NCBI RefSeq assembly: GCF_017565765.1
Contig: NZ_JAGDYP010000014.1
Coordinates: 1-40,241 of the forward strand
Reading direction: 5' to 3'
DNA length: 40,241 nucleotides
Origin: Capnocytophaga bilenii
GTDB lineage: Bacteria > Bacteroidota > Bacteroidia > Flavobacteriales > Flavobacteriaceae
In this document: positions 18,111 to 30,200 of the stretch, one piece after another
Layout: the number at the start of each line of letters is the position of its first letter
Position numbering within the stretch: the first letter of the stretch is position 1
The notes under the pieces: generated by a model
Database searches by the model: none
Told to the model about the DNA's origin: nothing
Seen by the model: the letters and a program-made list of their open reading frames with translations, nothing else
Translations under genes and position numbers: made by a program

Positions 18111-18118
18111 CAAAGGTA
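18111..18118 (-). promoter_or_regulatory. -7 element for the Dcu-asparaginase operon
   Basis: TACCTTTG on the minus strand, 30 bp upstream of the Dcu ATG. The -33 position reads TTT rather than TTG. Confidence 0.55.
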
Positions 18119-18157
18119 CAAAAGTTTTTTATAATAGAAACTATTTTTAGAAAAAAA

Positions 18158-18203
18158 ACTTTGGCAAAGGTTATAGGGCGATTCCTATAACCTTTGCCAA
18201 AGT
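18158..18203 (-). terminator. Rho-independent terminator of the SprB-like adhesin gene
   Basis: Perfect 20-bp inverted repeat (18158-18177 and 18184-18203) with a 6-nt loop, followed on the minus strand by TTTTTTTT. It sits 28 bp after the adhesin stop codon. It shares the ACTTTGSCAAAGGT core with the hairpins at 8139 and 35880. Confidence 0.92.
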
Positions 18204-18231
18204 GTGTAAAATGTATGTTACAATAATGTTT

Positions 18232-21200
18232 CTACCTATAAAGAGTGAAGTTACCGTAGAATTGGCGCTTGTCATACAGCTCATCATTGATCTCTATTAT
18301 ATACCAATAATCTCCCGATGGCATTCGCAAGCCTTCATACGTTCCGTCCCAGCCTTCGCCCGGTGCAAGGTTAGCAATTCGCCTACCATAGCGGTCAAAA
18401 ATGTATATTCGGGCATTCACGTTGTTATCCAAATACTTAGGCTTCCACTCATCATTCTCACCATCTCCATCTGGCGTGAAGAAGTTCGGCACTTCTATAT
18501 CGTGATATGGTACCTCAAGAGTCAAGGTTGCCGTACATCCATCCGCATCGCGTACCTCTACATTCACTATCTTTATACGCAATCCATTCGCCTCTACTCG
18601 CTCTGGGTCTTTATGACTGATTGTATAAACCATATCTCCTCCTCTATCTACACCATTGTAGTAGTAAGTATAACCGTGTAGATTATTCGTCCTACCTCCT
18701 TCAGCTTTCACCTCTATCGTATTGATAGCTGTTGCCGAACTTGTCGTATTGGTCAGCGTAAGTGGTACGCGCAACTCTACATCAAAGCTCTTTGAAGACG
18801 TACAGCTTCCCAAAATTGGGGTCGTTGTGGTATACTGTATCTCTATCGTTTGTGATACAGTTTCCCTATCATACGCCTCTATGATACCTATATTGCTGCC
18901 TATCGTACGTACAAAGGTAGTAGAAGTTGCCGAATGATTCAAACTATAAGTTATCTTACTGAAGTCTACCGTTGGAGCTAAGAACTTCACTACTAAATAA
19001 TCTTTATAGTTATTAGTATTCGCCTCGCAAGTACCTTCCTGCTCTATATAACGCACCGTGATGTCAGGGAACTGTACTACCGTAAAGCTTACCGTCTTGG
19101 TCATTACACAATGGTTCGTATCTTCTATCACCACACGGTAGAAAGTAGTATCAGGTATTGGTGGCAAGTCTGCAAAATTATAGCTGCTTGTACCTGTTAA
19201 ATCTCGTACTCCTGCTACTTTCTGGTCGTTATCATCACGCACTATATCAATGTGGTAAGTACCTGTACCGCCCGCTATATTGTGGATAGTTACATTACCT
19301 GCGTTCTCTCCCTTACAAGTATAGAACTGCGATGCCGACTCGTCTATATCTGCCGATAGCGGTTGTGGATCTGCAAAGGTATATGTGCCTGCCACAGTTA
19401 CCGAACAGCTCTTCGAATCTATCACATCTACCCTATAAGTACCTGGCTCTATCCCTTCAAAGGTATAAGTGTTGCCATTCTCTGTTATCGATGGTAGTTC
19501 TGTACCTGTTGCCGATAAACGTACTAACTTATAAGCATAAGGTCTTGTGCCTCCTGTTACATTGCTTACTTTCAGCTTACCATCGTTGGCATCTACACAA
19601 GTAATAGAGGTTACTTGTACTGTAATACTGCTTACATTGATAGCATCATATGGATCTATATCTACCGTATTGCTACCTGTAAAGCGTGTACAACCCAAGC
19701 TGTCTTCCAAAGTAATCTGGTAACTACCTGCATTAAGCGGGTCAAAGGCTATACCATTGGTAGTTGCAAGCTCTCCGCCTTTTACTATCGGTGCTCCTGG
19801 TGTTCCTCCTATTGGGGTAAGTGTTACCGTAAAGGTACCTTCTCCTCCTTTTAAGTACACTTTTGCTACTGCATTTTGGTTATTACAATCTACCGATACT
19901 TCTTGGCGTGCTCGTACTATCTCTATAGCTGCTGGGTTAGCTGGGATTGTAAACCTATGTTTTGCTACCTCACAACCTGTAGATAACGAAGTCGCTACTA
20001 TATCGTATGAACCTCCCACTAATTGTCCTGTTATGGTTACTACTGTACCGCCCGCTACTGTAGCGTTTAGGGTAGTGGTTGATAATCCACTTACAGCTGT
20101 TATCGTATAAGTAAAGCCCGCTGCTGCTTGGTCGCCGTCAGACAAGTCTTTATCTATCAACGATAATGTAATGCTACCATAGTCGTCATTACATACCGCT
20201 CTCACAGCATTAGATGATTCTATAGCAAACGTATTAGGGTCTTTCACCTTGTGTACCCCTGTGAGGTTACAGCCCGTCTGCATATTCACTACTTCCACTG
20301 TATAGTTGCTACCTTTTAGGTTCTTAGAGCCCACTAAAGTAATATCTACTGTAGTGCTTGCCACTGTGGTAATCGTTGCTATACTGTTATCTGTACCTTG
20401 TACGATATACTTCAAGTCTGTACCTGCAATATAACCCGTAGTGCTCACCGTAATGCGTATCACCTCATCTACCACACAAGTAGCTGATGTTGTTGTCGTT
20501 ACACTTAACCCTGTAAGTTCAAATGCCGGTACTACCGTTACACTCACTGTGCTAGTTTCGCAACTGCCCGATGCGTCTTTCACCTTCACGTAGTAAGTAC
20601 CTCCTGCAAGGTTCGGTAAAGTGTATTCACTACCATTACCAAGACTCACTCCCGTAGCTGCATCTACAAACTCATAGGTGTATGACGGTACGCCGCCTTT
20701 CACTTTCGTTACATCAAATACTACCTTAGGTGCTGATAATGCGCCGCCGTTCTCACACAAGTATTGTGTAGCGGTAATCACTCCGTCTTCAAAGCTAATC
20801 ATCTCTGGCGATGTAACTATAGTAGTAACTCCAGCCACACAGCCTGTGCTGTTTTTAACCATTATATCGTAACGTACCCCTCGTGGCGTACCGTGCAACT
20901 CTCTGAACGTTGCCGAGTGCGTACCCGCTACCGCTGGCGTAGTGGTTACCGATATCGCATTGCCCGTAGTAAGGTCTATAGCCGTAGTAATACTAAAGGT
21001 ATAGCTATCTGTATCCAATGGCATTGCTATATCTATTGAACCTGTTCCTGTAGCGGTGAGACCCTTATTACATTTTTCGTGATAAGGCTTCACTATTACA
21101 TTGTTCATATTAATTGGGTCAGGGTCTTGTACCGTTACCTCTTTCACTATTGGACAATCAGTAGTTTCAGCATCATAAATACTGATGCGATACGTTGCTG

Positions 21201-24200
21201 CCAAAGTAAGTGTTGGGGTACCCAATACTATTACACCTCCCGTAGTGCTTGTGAAGTGTCCTCCTGTGGTGAGAGTTTCACTAGCTATCGTTCCATTGTC
21301 CAAACGTTCTAAGTTGTAGGTATAAGTACCCGTACCGCCCGATACATCTACTCGTACCTCTGCCGTAGGCGTTGCACAGCTCTTTAGCTTAATCACCGTA
21401 GCTGTCGCTGTAATGATTGCCGTTGTACTAAAGGTCTTACTTGTGCTACAACCATTCACATCGGTAATGGTAATAGTGTGTGTTACTAATGGCGATACTT
21501 CTACCTCAAACGACTGATTAGCAACTGTCCAATTCACTGGCGCACTCGCACTGCCGTCCAAGCTGTAGTAGTGTGCTCCTTCCCCTATCTGGTTAAGGTC
21601 TATACGCACCGGTATCTTGCCATTAGTATTGTTGTAAGCTCTACAAGCTAGTGTAGTTACTGTCGATACATTAGGTGTATCATATTTAGTAATAGTTACT
21701 GTGCTCGATTGCAAACAGCCATAGTAGTCGCTCACATACACATCCCATACGCCCTCTGGCATATCTACATATGTAGATGCTTGCGTTGTTGCCGATATTG
21801 CGGCTGCTACCATTGCTGGTGTATATGGTATATTGCTATCTATATAACCATAAGTGTAAGTCGCCGTACCCCCTGTTATCTCTAAGTACATCTGTCCATT
21901 CCTGTTGCAAGTAGCTTTCTTTGTCGCCGATGTACTCATTCTGAGTTGCAATGGAGAACGTTTTACCTCAAAATTAAACGCATTTACACACGATGCTACC
22001 CCACTCACATACTCGGTAATTTGTAAGTAATACTTACCTGCTGGCAATTGTGCATTCACAAATCGAGGTGTATTCCAAGGTGAAGCAAAATTACCTGTAA
22101 TTGTTCCTGCGGTAGCAGGTGGTTGGTGATTATCAGCTCTTAATACTTTCCAGTCCATTTGGGTAGCCATAGGATTCCAACCTCCTGTCAACGTAAAGGT
22201 AAAGGTACCATTGCTTGCATCGGCACAGGTTACGTTCTTCACTTGTATTGTTCCTGTAAGCGTTGCACTAGTAGGTGCCGCTACCGAAGCATTCTGTACA
22301 AAACGACAACCTGTGGTCATATTGTAAGCCACAAAGGTGTAATTTACCCCTGGTGTCAAGTTAGGCACGCGTGCTACTACCCCTGTTCCCGAAGCCGTTC
22401 CTAAATACCAAGTATCGGTGGTTGTACCGTCAAGGTTTGTTGTCTGTACAAAATTAGCTGTCGAACCTGCTTGTGGATTTTGGATACCTGTACGGTATAC
22501 TGCAAAGTAAGCCCTCGTTGTAGAGGTAAAGGTACCTGTACTCGTTGCCTTAATATCAGCATAGGTGTTAAGTGAGCAAGCCATCGGTGTTGGGAAAGTG
22601 ATACTCATCACACTTGAGCTTGGGTTCACCACCGTTTGCAATTGTACCTCACAACCATTACCATCGGTAATACTGATATTATATCCGCCGTACTCTAAGT
22701 TGCCAAATGGCAGAGCTGCACTATCCGAAATAGATGTTTGTGTAGTCTCACTATTGGTGCTCGTATTGAGTACCTTCACCGAGTATGGTGTCTTACCTCC
22801 TCCGCGTAAGTATACTGTCAACTCTGCTTTATCTTGTGGTTGGCAACCCATCTGTTTAGTTATAGATACTGTTGCGCTCACTTGTTCTACTTTATCTATC
22901 GTAAAGGCTCTCGTAGCCACGCAGCCTCGTGCATCAGTAAGGTAAGCTATATAGTTACCTGCTGCCATTGCCGTTACTGTTTGAACTACTCCGTTGGTAT
23001 CTTTCACCACCAAGCTGTGTGAAGCGGTTCCTACGTAGTAATCATTCGGTGTAATCAATACCGAACCATTGTCATTACCACATATCGCCTTAGTAAGGGT
23101 AAAGGTGCTACCCAAGAAACGTGGTGGGTCGTAATTAATTGTAAGCAAGCGCTCTCTACGGCATTCTGTACCATTGGGTTTATAGCTTACTCTAAATTGT
23201 ACCGTAGTTTCTTCACCCGCTGGTACTGCCATATTTAGTGTAGCTTGTGTTGTAGCCGTAGCAATATGAGTGAAGGTTACTCCTCCGTCTGTACTATAGC
23301 TAAATGTTTTATCCATTGTTGGGATACCTCCCGTTACCGATAAATCAAACTGCTGAGTACCCGCTGTACAAGCTGCATACAGCTGCGCCGTAGGTGATAC
23401 TACCAATGCCATTGGTGCATATACCTCTGTTGTAAGGGTTTGCATACAACCAAAACCATCAGTCAGTACAAAAGTATGGCTACCTGCTTGTAATACTTCA
23501 GGATATAAAAACTCGCCCGCATCAAACGTATAGCTGTTACCCCCTACTCTACGCACTTTGTAATTACCATTACCGGTAGTTACTTCTATCAATACTTTCT
23601 TGTCCGAACCTGTATTGTAGCAGTACGACTCTGGTGATGCTGTAGCTGACAACACTGCCTTATCTGCTATTACAAAGGTTGTGCTGGTCTTACAATTGTT
23701 CTCATCTATCACTACCAAACTATAAGTACCTGGTACCAATGAGCTTATCTCATAAGGATTTGGCGTATGTGCCGATGGTTGCGCTGCACCCAAGCTGCCG
23801 TTTACCAAACCTACTTGGTATTTATAGTTACCCGTACCTCCTGTGGCTGATGCTTTTATCTTCGCCTTGCCATTGCTAAAGCAAGTTACTCGCTCCATTA
23901 GTGTTACTGTAGGCACTATAGGTGCTGGTGCCCCTATGCTATATGGCAAGGTGGTTATACAAGAAGGATAGTCGGCACTTTGTACGCGCAAGCGTCCGTT
24001 GTTATTTACCTCTAAGCCCGTTACTGTAAATACACCATCTGCATCCAAAGTCGTCTGTGTCCAAGTAGTTGTAGTGGTATAGGTCCATTCTACTGCGTAT
24101 TTCACTTGGTTTGTTGGCGCATTGATTACTTTCACACGCACTTGTCCGTCTTGTGAATCTATACAGCTTACATTCTTCTCTGCTCCGTATTTCTCTACGC

Positions 24201-27200
24201 GCATTTCTTTATTCGCGGCTATATTGATAAGCTGTGTAAGCTTCATCTCACAATACTTGGTAGGCTGTTCTACTTTTATATTGTCTATCGCATAGTCGTT
24301 ACCTTTGATACCATAAGACGAACCACTGCTAGTAAGCAAACGCAATTCTAATTCGTTGCCTGTAAAGCCTGCTACTTCACTCTCGTTAAAGGTAACACTT
24401 AAGTTTTGCCAACTATTAGTTACAAAGCCCAACTGTTTGGTGCGCAACGCTACTCCATCGCTCACTCGGCACAAGGCTACACTCATCCTTGGTTGTACCC
24501 CGCCGCCGGTAAGCATATTAATCGCATCTACACTCACCGTAAGTGGTGTATTCATCGTTACTCCCGATAATTTACGCTTATAAACTACTTCGCCCGCTCC
24601 GTTACCTGCTATCGCTAAATAACGTCCTGTGCTGGTGGGCACTGTCCATCCGGTCATTGCTGGCGCTTGCTGGGTAACCACGTGCTGACCATCTAATAAG
24701 TTCGTGCCGCTGTTGTTACATACCAAGCCTGTATTTGTTCCTAAACAGTCATTGCTATCAAGGGTACCAAAATCTTCTTCAAACAATACATTAGGCGTTG
24801 TTTGTGAATCACTCGGACGATAGAATAGTGTAAAGCTATGTACCCCTGGTGATAAAGTACGGAAAATCTTATCGCCGCTTAGGGTAATTGTCGCACTGCC
24901 ATCCAATATATATTCATAGGTTTGCGAGCTGTTGGCACTTATCGTAATGGTTACTGCTCCGTAGCCATTATCACAACGATACGATACCGGACTTAACGTT
25001 ATCGTTGGTATCTCGGTCATCTCAGTGGTCACCGATAAGGTAAGCTTACAATCTTTATCATCTTTTACATATACATTGCCCGATGCACTCACAAAACCTA
25101 CATTCTCATTCACATAAGTATTCTCTCCATCAAAACTATATTTATAAGGTGCTTTACCGCCCGATACGTTATTGATAGCTACCTTATACTGGTTGTTTTG
25201 TGTATCACAAGAGCGATCCGCTACCACTCCTGCATAACCTCGCAAAGGTGATTGTGGCGCTAATATCACCACTGGCTTTTTGATGTATTTACAAGTATTG
25301 CCCGCTATCTTCGAGGTCATCTCTATCTCATAAGTGCCTGCTGGCAAACTAGTAAATAACCCCGCTGGACTCGACCTAAACTCACTCGTACTGCTACGTG
25401 TGCCGTCTTTCTTCAATTGGAACAACTTTATTGTACGATTCAAATTCTGACTGCCTGGCCCAAAGCTCATATTAATAACTCCACTATTAGGTTGCGCCGC
25501 ACAACTGATTTCTTCTGTTACCGTCAAATCAAATGTGTGTTGCGCTGGTGGCGATATCGTTACTTTATTGCTAAAGGCTTTGCGTCCGTTGGTACTATCA
25601 AAAGCGATAAACTCGTATTCTCCTATTTGTGTAACATTCGGCACTTCTACATCCACCCCTGTGGTACCTTGTGAGGCCAATTGCAATGCTATAGGGGTAT
25701 CATTTAGGGCGGTAGCATAGTCTGGGTATTGTTGTACACCGTCTATCTTCCACACGTAGAACTTATAAGTAGGCTGACCTCCTTCTGCCTTTAAGTTCAG
25801 CTTCGCTGTGTTGCAATAGCCGCTCTTAAAGCCATTAAACGTTGCCGTTGCGTGCATTCCCACTACTCTATCTATCGTAAAGTTAGACGATAACGTACAG
25901 CCCGCTATCTGTGGCGAGCTCACCTGTACATTGTAGTTACCCGATGGCAAATTCTCTATCCTACCTTCTGTCTTAGTAACTATATCGGTGCGCAAATGTA
26001 CCCCATCTTTATAGATAACCACGTTATAGCTTACCCCACTCGAATTGAACTCGTGTTTTACTGAACCCAATTCATAATCGGTGTGGGCTTGTGGGTCACT
26101 AAACGAACCGCCCAAGCCGTTCTTTATCACTTGGAAATAGAAACTTTGTCCGCATCCTGAGTTCAATAACTTCACTCTGTAAAGCCCTTCATCGGTAATA
26201 GTAAAGGTGCTGCCTTGCTCTATGGTGCTCCAGCAGTTATCATCAGTTACTCTACAGCCTGCTTGCAAGCCCGCTGCCTGTGAGTTGCAAGATACATTCC
26301 ACGCTTGCCACTCAAATGGCGTATTGCGGTAATTTACTCGTAATACCTTACTATTGCCATTACACAAGTAAAACTGACTTGTCCAATCACCTGTGTTAGG
26401 ACATACTACCCCTATATTATTCGCTTGCGCTCGTATCGGGTCGGTAGTATCGGTTATCGTTTGGTAATTAATCGTCTCGGTAACTGTAAGGTTTTCTCCA
26501 TAACAAGATACCGTCTTCACTACCCTGTAAATACCAGGACCTGGCGCTATATAAGTAGATGCATTTTGCCCGTAAATAATACCACTGCTGTTATACCACT
26601 GATAAGTAGTAAAGCCCTCTATTGCCCTGAAGGTTATCTGTCCAGTTCCACAAGACATCTCCTGACGCTCACAACCCGATGTATTTACTGTTGCTGTAAG
26701 TGTACCTGTAGTTACAAGTTCTGCACCCACACAGCCTGCTGCCCCACCTCGGTAGGTAACTTTCAGCTGTGTTTGTAGGTAGTTAGCACAAGGGCCAAAT
26801 AAGGTCTCACAGTCTGCCTGTGTTTTAAGCGGTATTTTTATCACACGCTCTGGGTCACCCAACTTCAAAGTAGATTGATAACGTGTGCCCCCTGGCGAAG
26901 TCTCTGCTCCTATTTCAAACTTATAGGTTTTATTAGCAGCACTATACGTCATTATAGGGTAAGGGTTCTGCCAGTTGTTATCGCCTGTTCCTGTAAGGTT
27001 CGGATTACCATCAGTAAATAAGGTTGTACTATCAGGTAGTTTTACCTCAATAGTTGCCTGATTGATAGCATCAGCTCCATCGTTTTTATAACGCAACTCA
27101 TATATAAATTGCTGGTTAGCCTGCAATTCGGTAATAGTGTTACCGGCCAAATCGGTATAGCGTTGCTCTGTTTTGAGTTTCAACGCATTCGATTTTACAA

Positions 27201-30200
27201 TCACATTGAAAGTACAAGTGTTTGTCAAACCAGCTGGGTCGCGTAATATATAGGTTACACTAGTAGTACCTATAGGGAAGCTATCCCCTGGGTTATGCGA
27301 ACCGTGTACTGTTACCGCTCCGTGACAAGTTGGGTAGCCTGTGGGCACACGCCACATCACCGCCTTACGGCATTGCCCCGCATCTACAGTTACTTCTATA
27401 TCATCAGGACAAGGCTGCTTAAAGAACGGAGGCTCGTCTTCTGGAGGCATCACGATAGTTGCCGACTTGGTATATACTCTATTATTAGTACAGCCCAAGC
27501 TCGGATTCAAACTATATTCTGCCAAATATGAAGTCGTCTCTTGGATTGGCTCCCAGAACGACTGTCCTGTCTTAATAGGCGTAGATGGATTCTTATTGCC
27601 ATTGCTATCCAAGCGGTACCAGTTGATGTTAAATATTTTGTCGGATACCCCTAATTTGATACGCGCTTCGTTGCCTTTACAGAAAGGTACAGGTCTATCC
27701 ATCACCAAGAATGGGTCAAAAGCCGCATCTATATCCAAATTAAAATTGGTTGCTGGCGAATCGTTACAACGATGCGAAACTACTACCCTATAATAACCTG
27801 AAGTTAAGTTATCAAACAAATAGTGATATTTATTATCACTTTCTTGGAAAGTAACGCTTTGCACCAGCGTACCTGTAGTAGCCGTTGCTGTACTAAGACG
27901 ATAGAGGTAAAACTCCAACGGGAAGAATACCTCCTGCCCTGTAACGTCTACCGCTACCATACCCGTATTGGCATTTTCGTTACAAACAATAGGATTCACC
28001 ACTGGCTTTAATTTCTCCAATGGCTTTATCGTAAAGTGTTTATAATAAGTATAACTACTCCAATAGCTTCTAGGTTCTGCGTGGTCTGTTGCATCTGGCA
28101 AGGTACTACCATTATAAAATGCATTATAGTAATAACCACTACCTGTTATACGATAATCACCTGGTAATAGGTTAGGAAACTCTCCTTTAAATCCTGTAAC
28201 TAAAGCTCCATTCACATTATCCCAATGTACATTGCCCCATTGGTCTTCGCGTTTCTTTTGCAGTTGATGGCGAATATATGTATCACTATAAACGGCACTT
28301 CCCATATGGAAGATAGCTTTCCCTACCTCACAATCTCTTTTGATTTCAAATTTAGGATTGTAATGGGTAGCTGGCAAACTTACCGTACGAGTAGAAGTAC
28401 GCCCGCAAGCATCACTTGCTACTATAATATAGTTCCCCGCTGGCAAACTAGTTACTGTCATACGAGTTCTACCACCGTGATAATACCAAGATTTTCCTCC
28501 TGTTGCAGGGTTTTTATCCGAATCGAAAATGATAGGAAAAGAGATGGTACGGGTTTGGGTTTCATAAAACCCTGGATACCCTTGATATGTAATAGTGGTA
28601 GAGCCATCGGCAGGCATTATCTTATATTGTATAGGAAAAGCAGGATAAGCATTCCAATGATCTATATTGATAGCTCCTGTCCCTTCCATAACCCCGTAGC
28701 CTATTTTCATATAATCCCACACCTTATCTATATGATTGATAGTAGGAATAGTATTATGACTATGTGCTGGATAATCTATTACCATTTCTGGCGAAACCAA
28801 AGGGTTACAGCCAGAAGGAGTTGTTTTATAAATATAGCGATAGGTAGCCCCTGCTACAGAAGGAGTATCATAATTAGGTTCATCTACCCAATTGCTCCCT
28901 ACTTTCCGCTGTAAAGTAAAGTTGCTATAACCAATCAGCCAGCCTTCAACCCACTTAAAAACTCGACTTTCACCCGTATTAAGGTCTGAATAAGGAACGT
29001 TATATTTTGCACTATTATTGCCACTATAAACTCTTAAATATTTTGTTGTAGAGGAAACTACTGCACAATTATTAACACTATAATGAGTATAATTTTGAGA
29101 ATGATTATTAATAGAAAGCGTAGGTGCTGGAATAATCTGATTGTCAAATTTTATACGCTCCTTAATCGTATTTTTAGGTCCTTTAATGGTAATTTCCACC
29201 TCGTCACCAGGAGCTATATTCAAACCCGTAGCAGCATAATAGGCATAATTAGGATTATCATATTCATCGTGACGTACATAAGCGTAAAAACTTGATGAAA
29301 AATCTACTGTGGGCTTAGATGAGTTTAAAAATTTTATAACAGCTGTACCAGGACGCTTAAAAAAGTCATTCAATGAAGTTTCATCGTCTATTTTATAGCC
29401 CAATGACTTTCCATCCTCTGGTCTTATCAGGTACATTGTAAGCTGTCCATAGTTACAATTATCACTTCTTTTATTGAGTCTACGTTCATAAGTTTTAATA
29501 CCTATACAGTTAACGTTATAAATGGCTGAAGCAGGTATTTGCAAGCTGGGAAAACGGCGTGTTTCCCCACAATTGGGGTTGCCTGTATTAGTTTTGTCGT
29601 GCACTTGCAAGATAAACTGTTTATTCACAGGTAGTGGGTGAGCATTATCACCGCGCACTTCTATATAATTGCTACCGGTAGGGCGTGCAAACTCTTGTGC
29701 AGGCACTATCACATTGCGGTTCATATCCAGTATACTCACCACAAAAGGCCCTATACCACCTGAGGGAATACGAAAACGTATCCCTCCTGTGTTAGGTTCA
29801 TTACAAGTAGGCGCTATCGCCTCCATATTGCTAAAGTTCATAAGCTGGTAGTTAGATTCAGTGTCTACTTCACGTTCTTCAAACGTACCTGTCACCTCAT
29901 CACGTACCGTAATTTTATACTTCCCAATAAAAAGATTGTAAAAAGTATATTCTGCTGAAGCGTTAATATTTGCCACTGGGCTGGGGCTCATCCTATAAAT
30001 ACCACTTGCACCATCCCCCTCAATCTCTACGGTAAATTTACCACTAGAGGGCGTAGCTTGGCATATAGAAGGCTGTTGCCCATTTATAAGCATCGCTTTG
30101 GCTACTACCTTTATTTGGTTGTCGTTATGGCAGTTCCCTTTTATGGGGGTTATCTGCACATTTATACACTGGGCAAGAGCTGCCGCAGTAAACCATAAGA

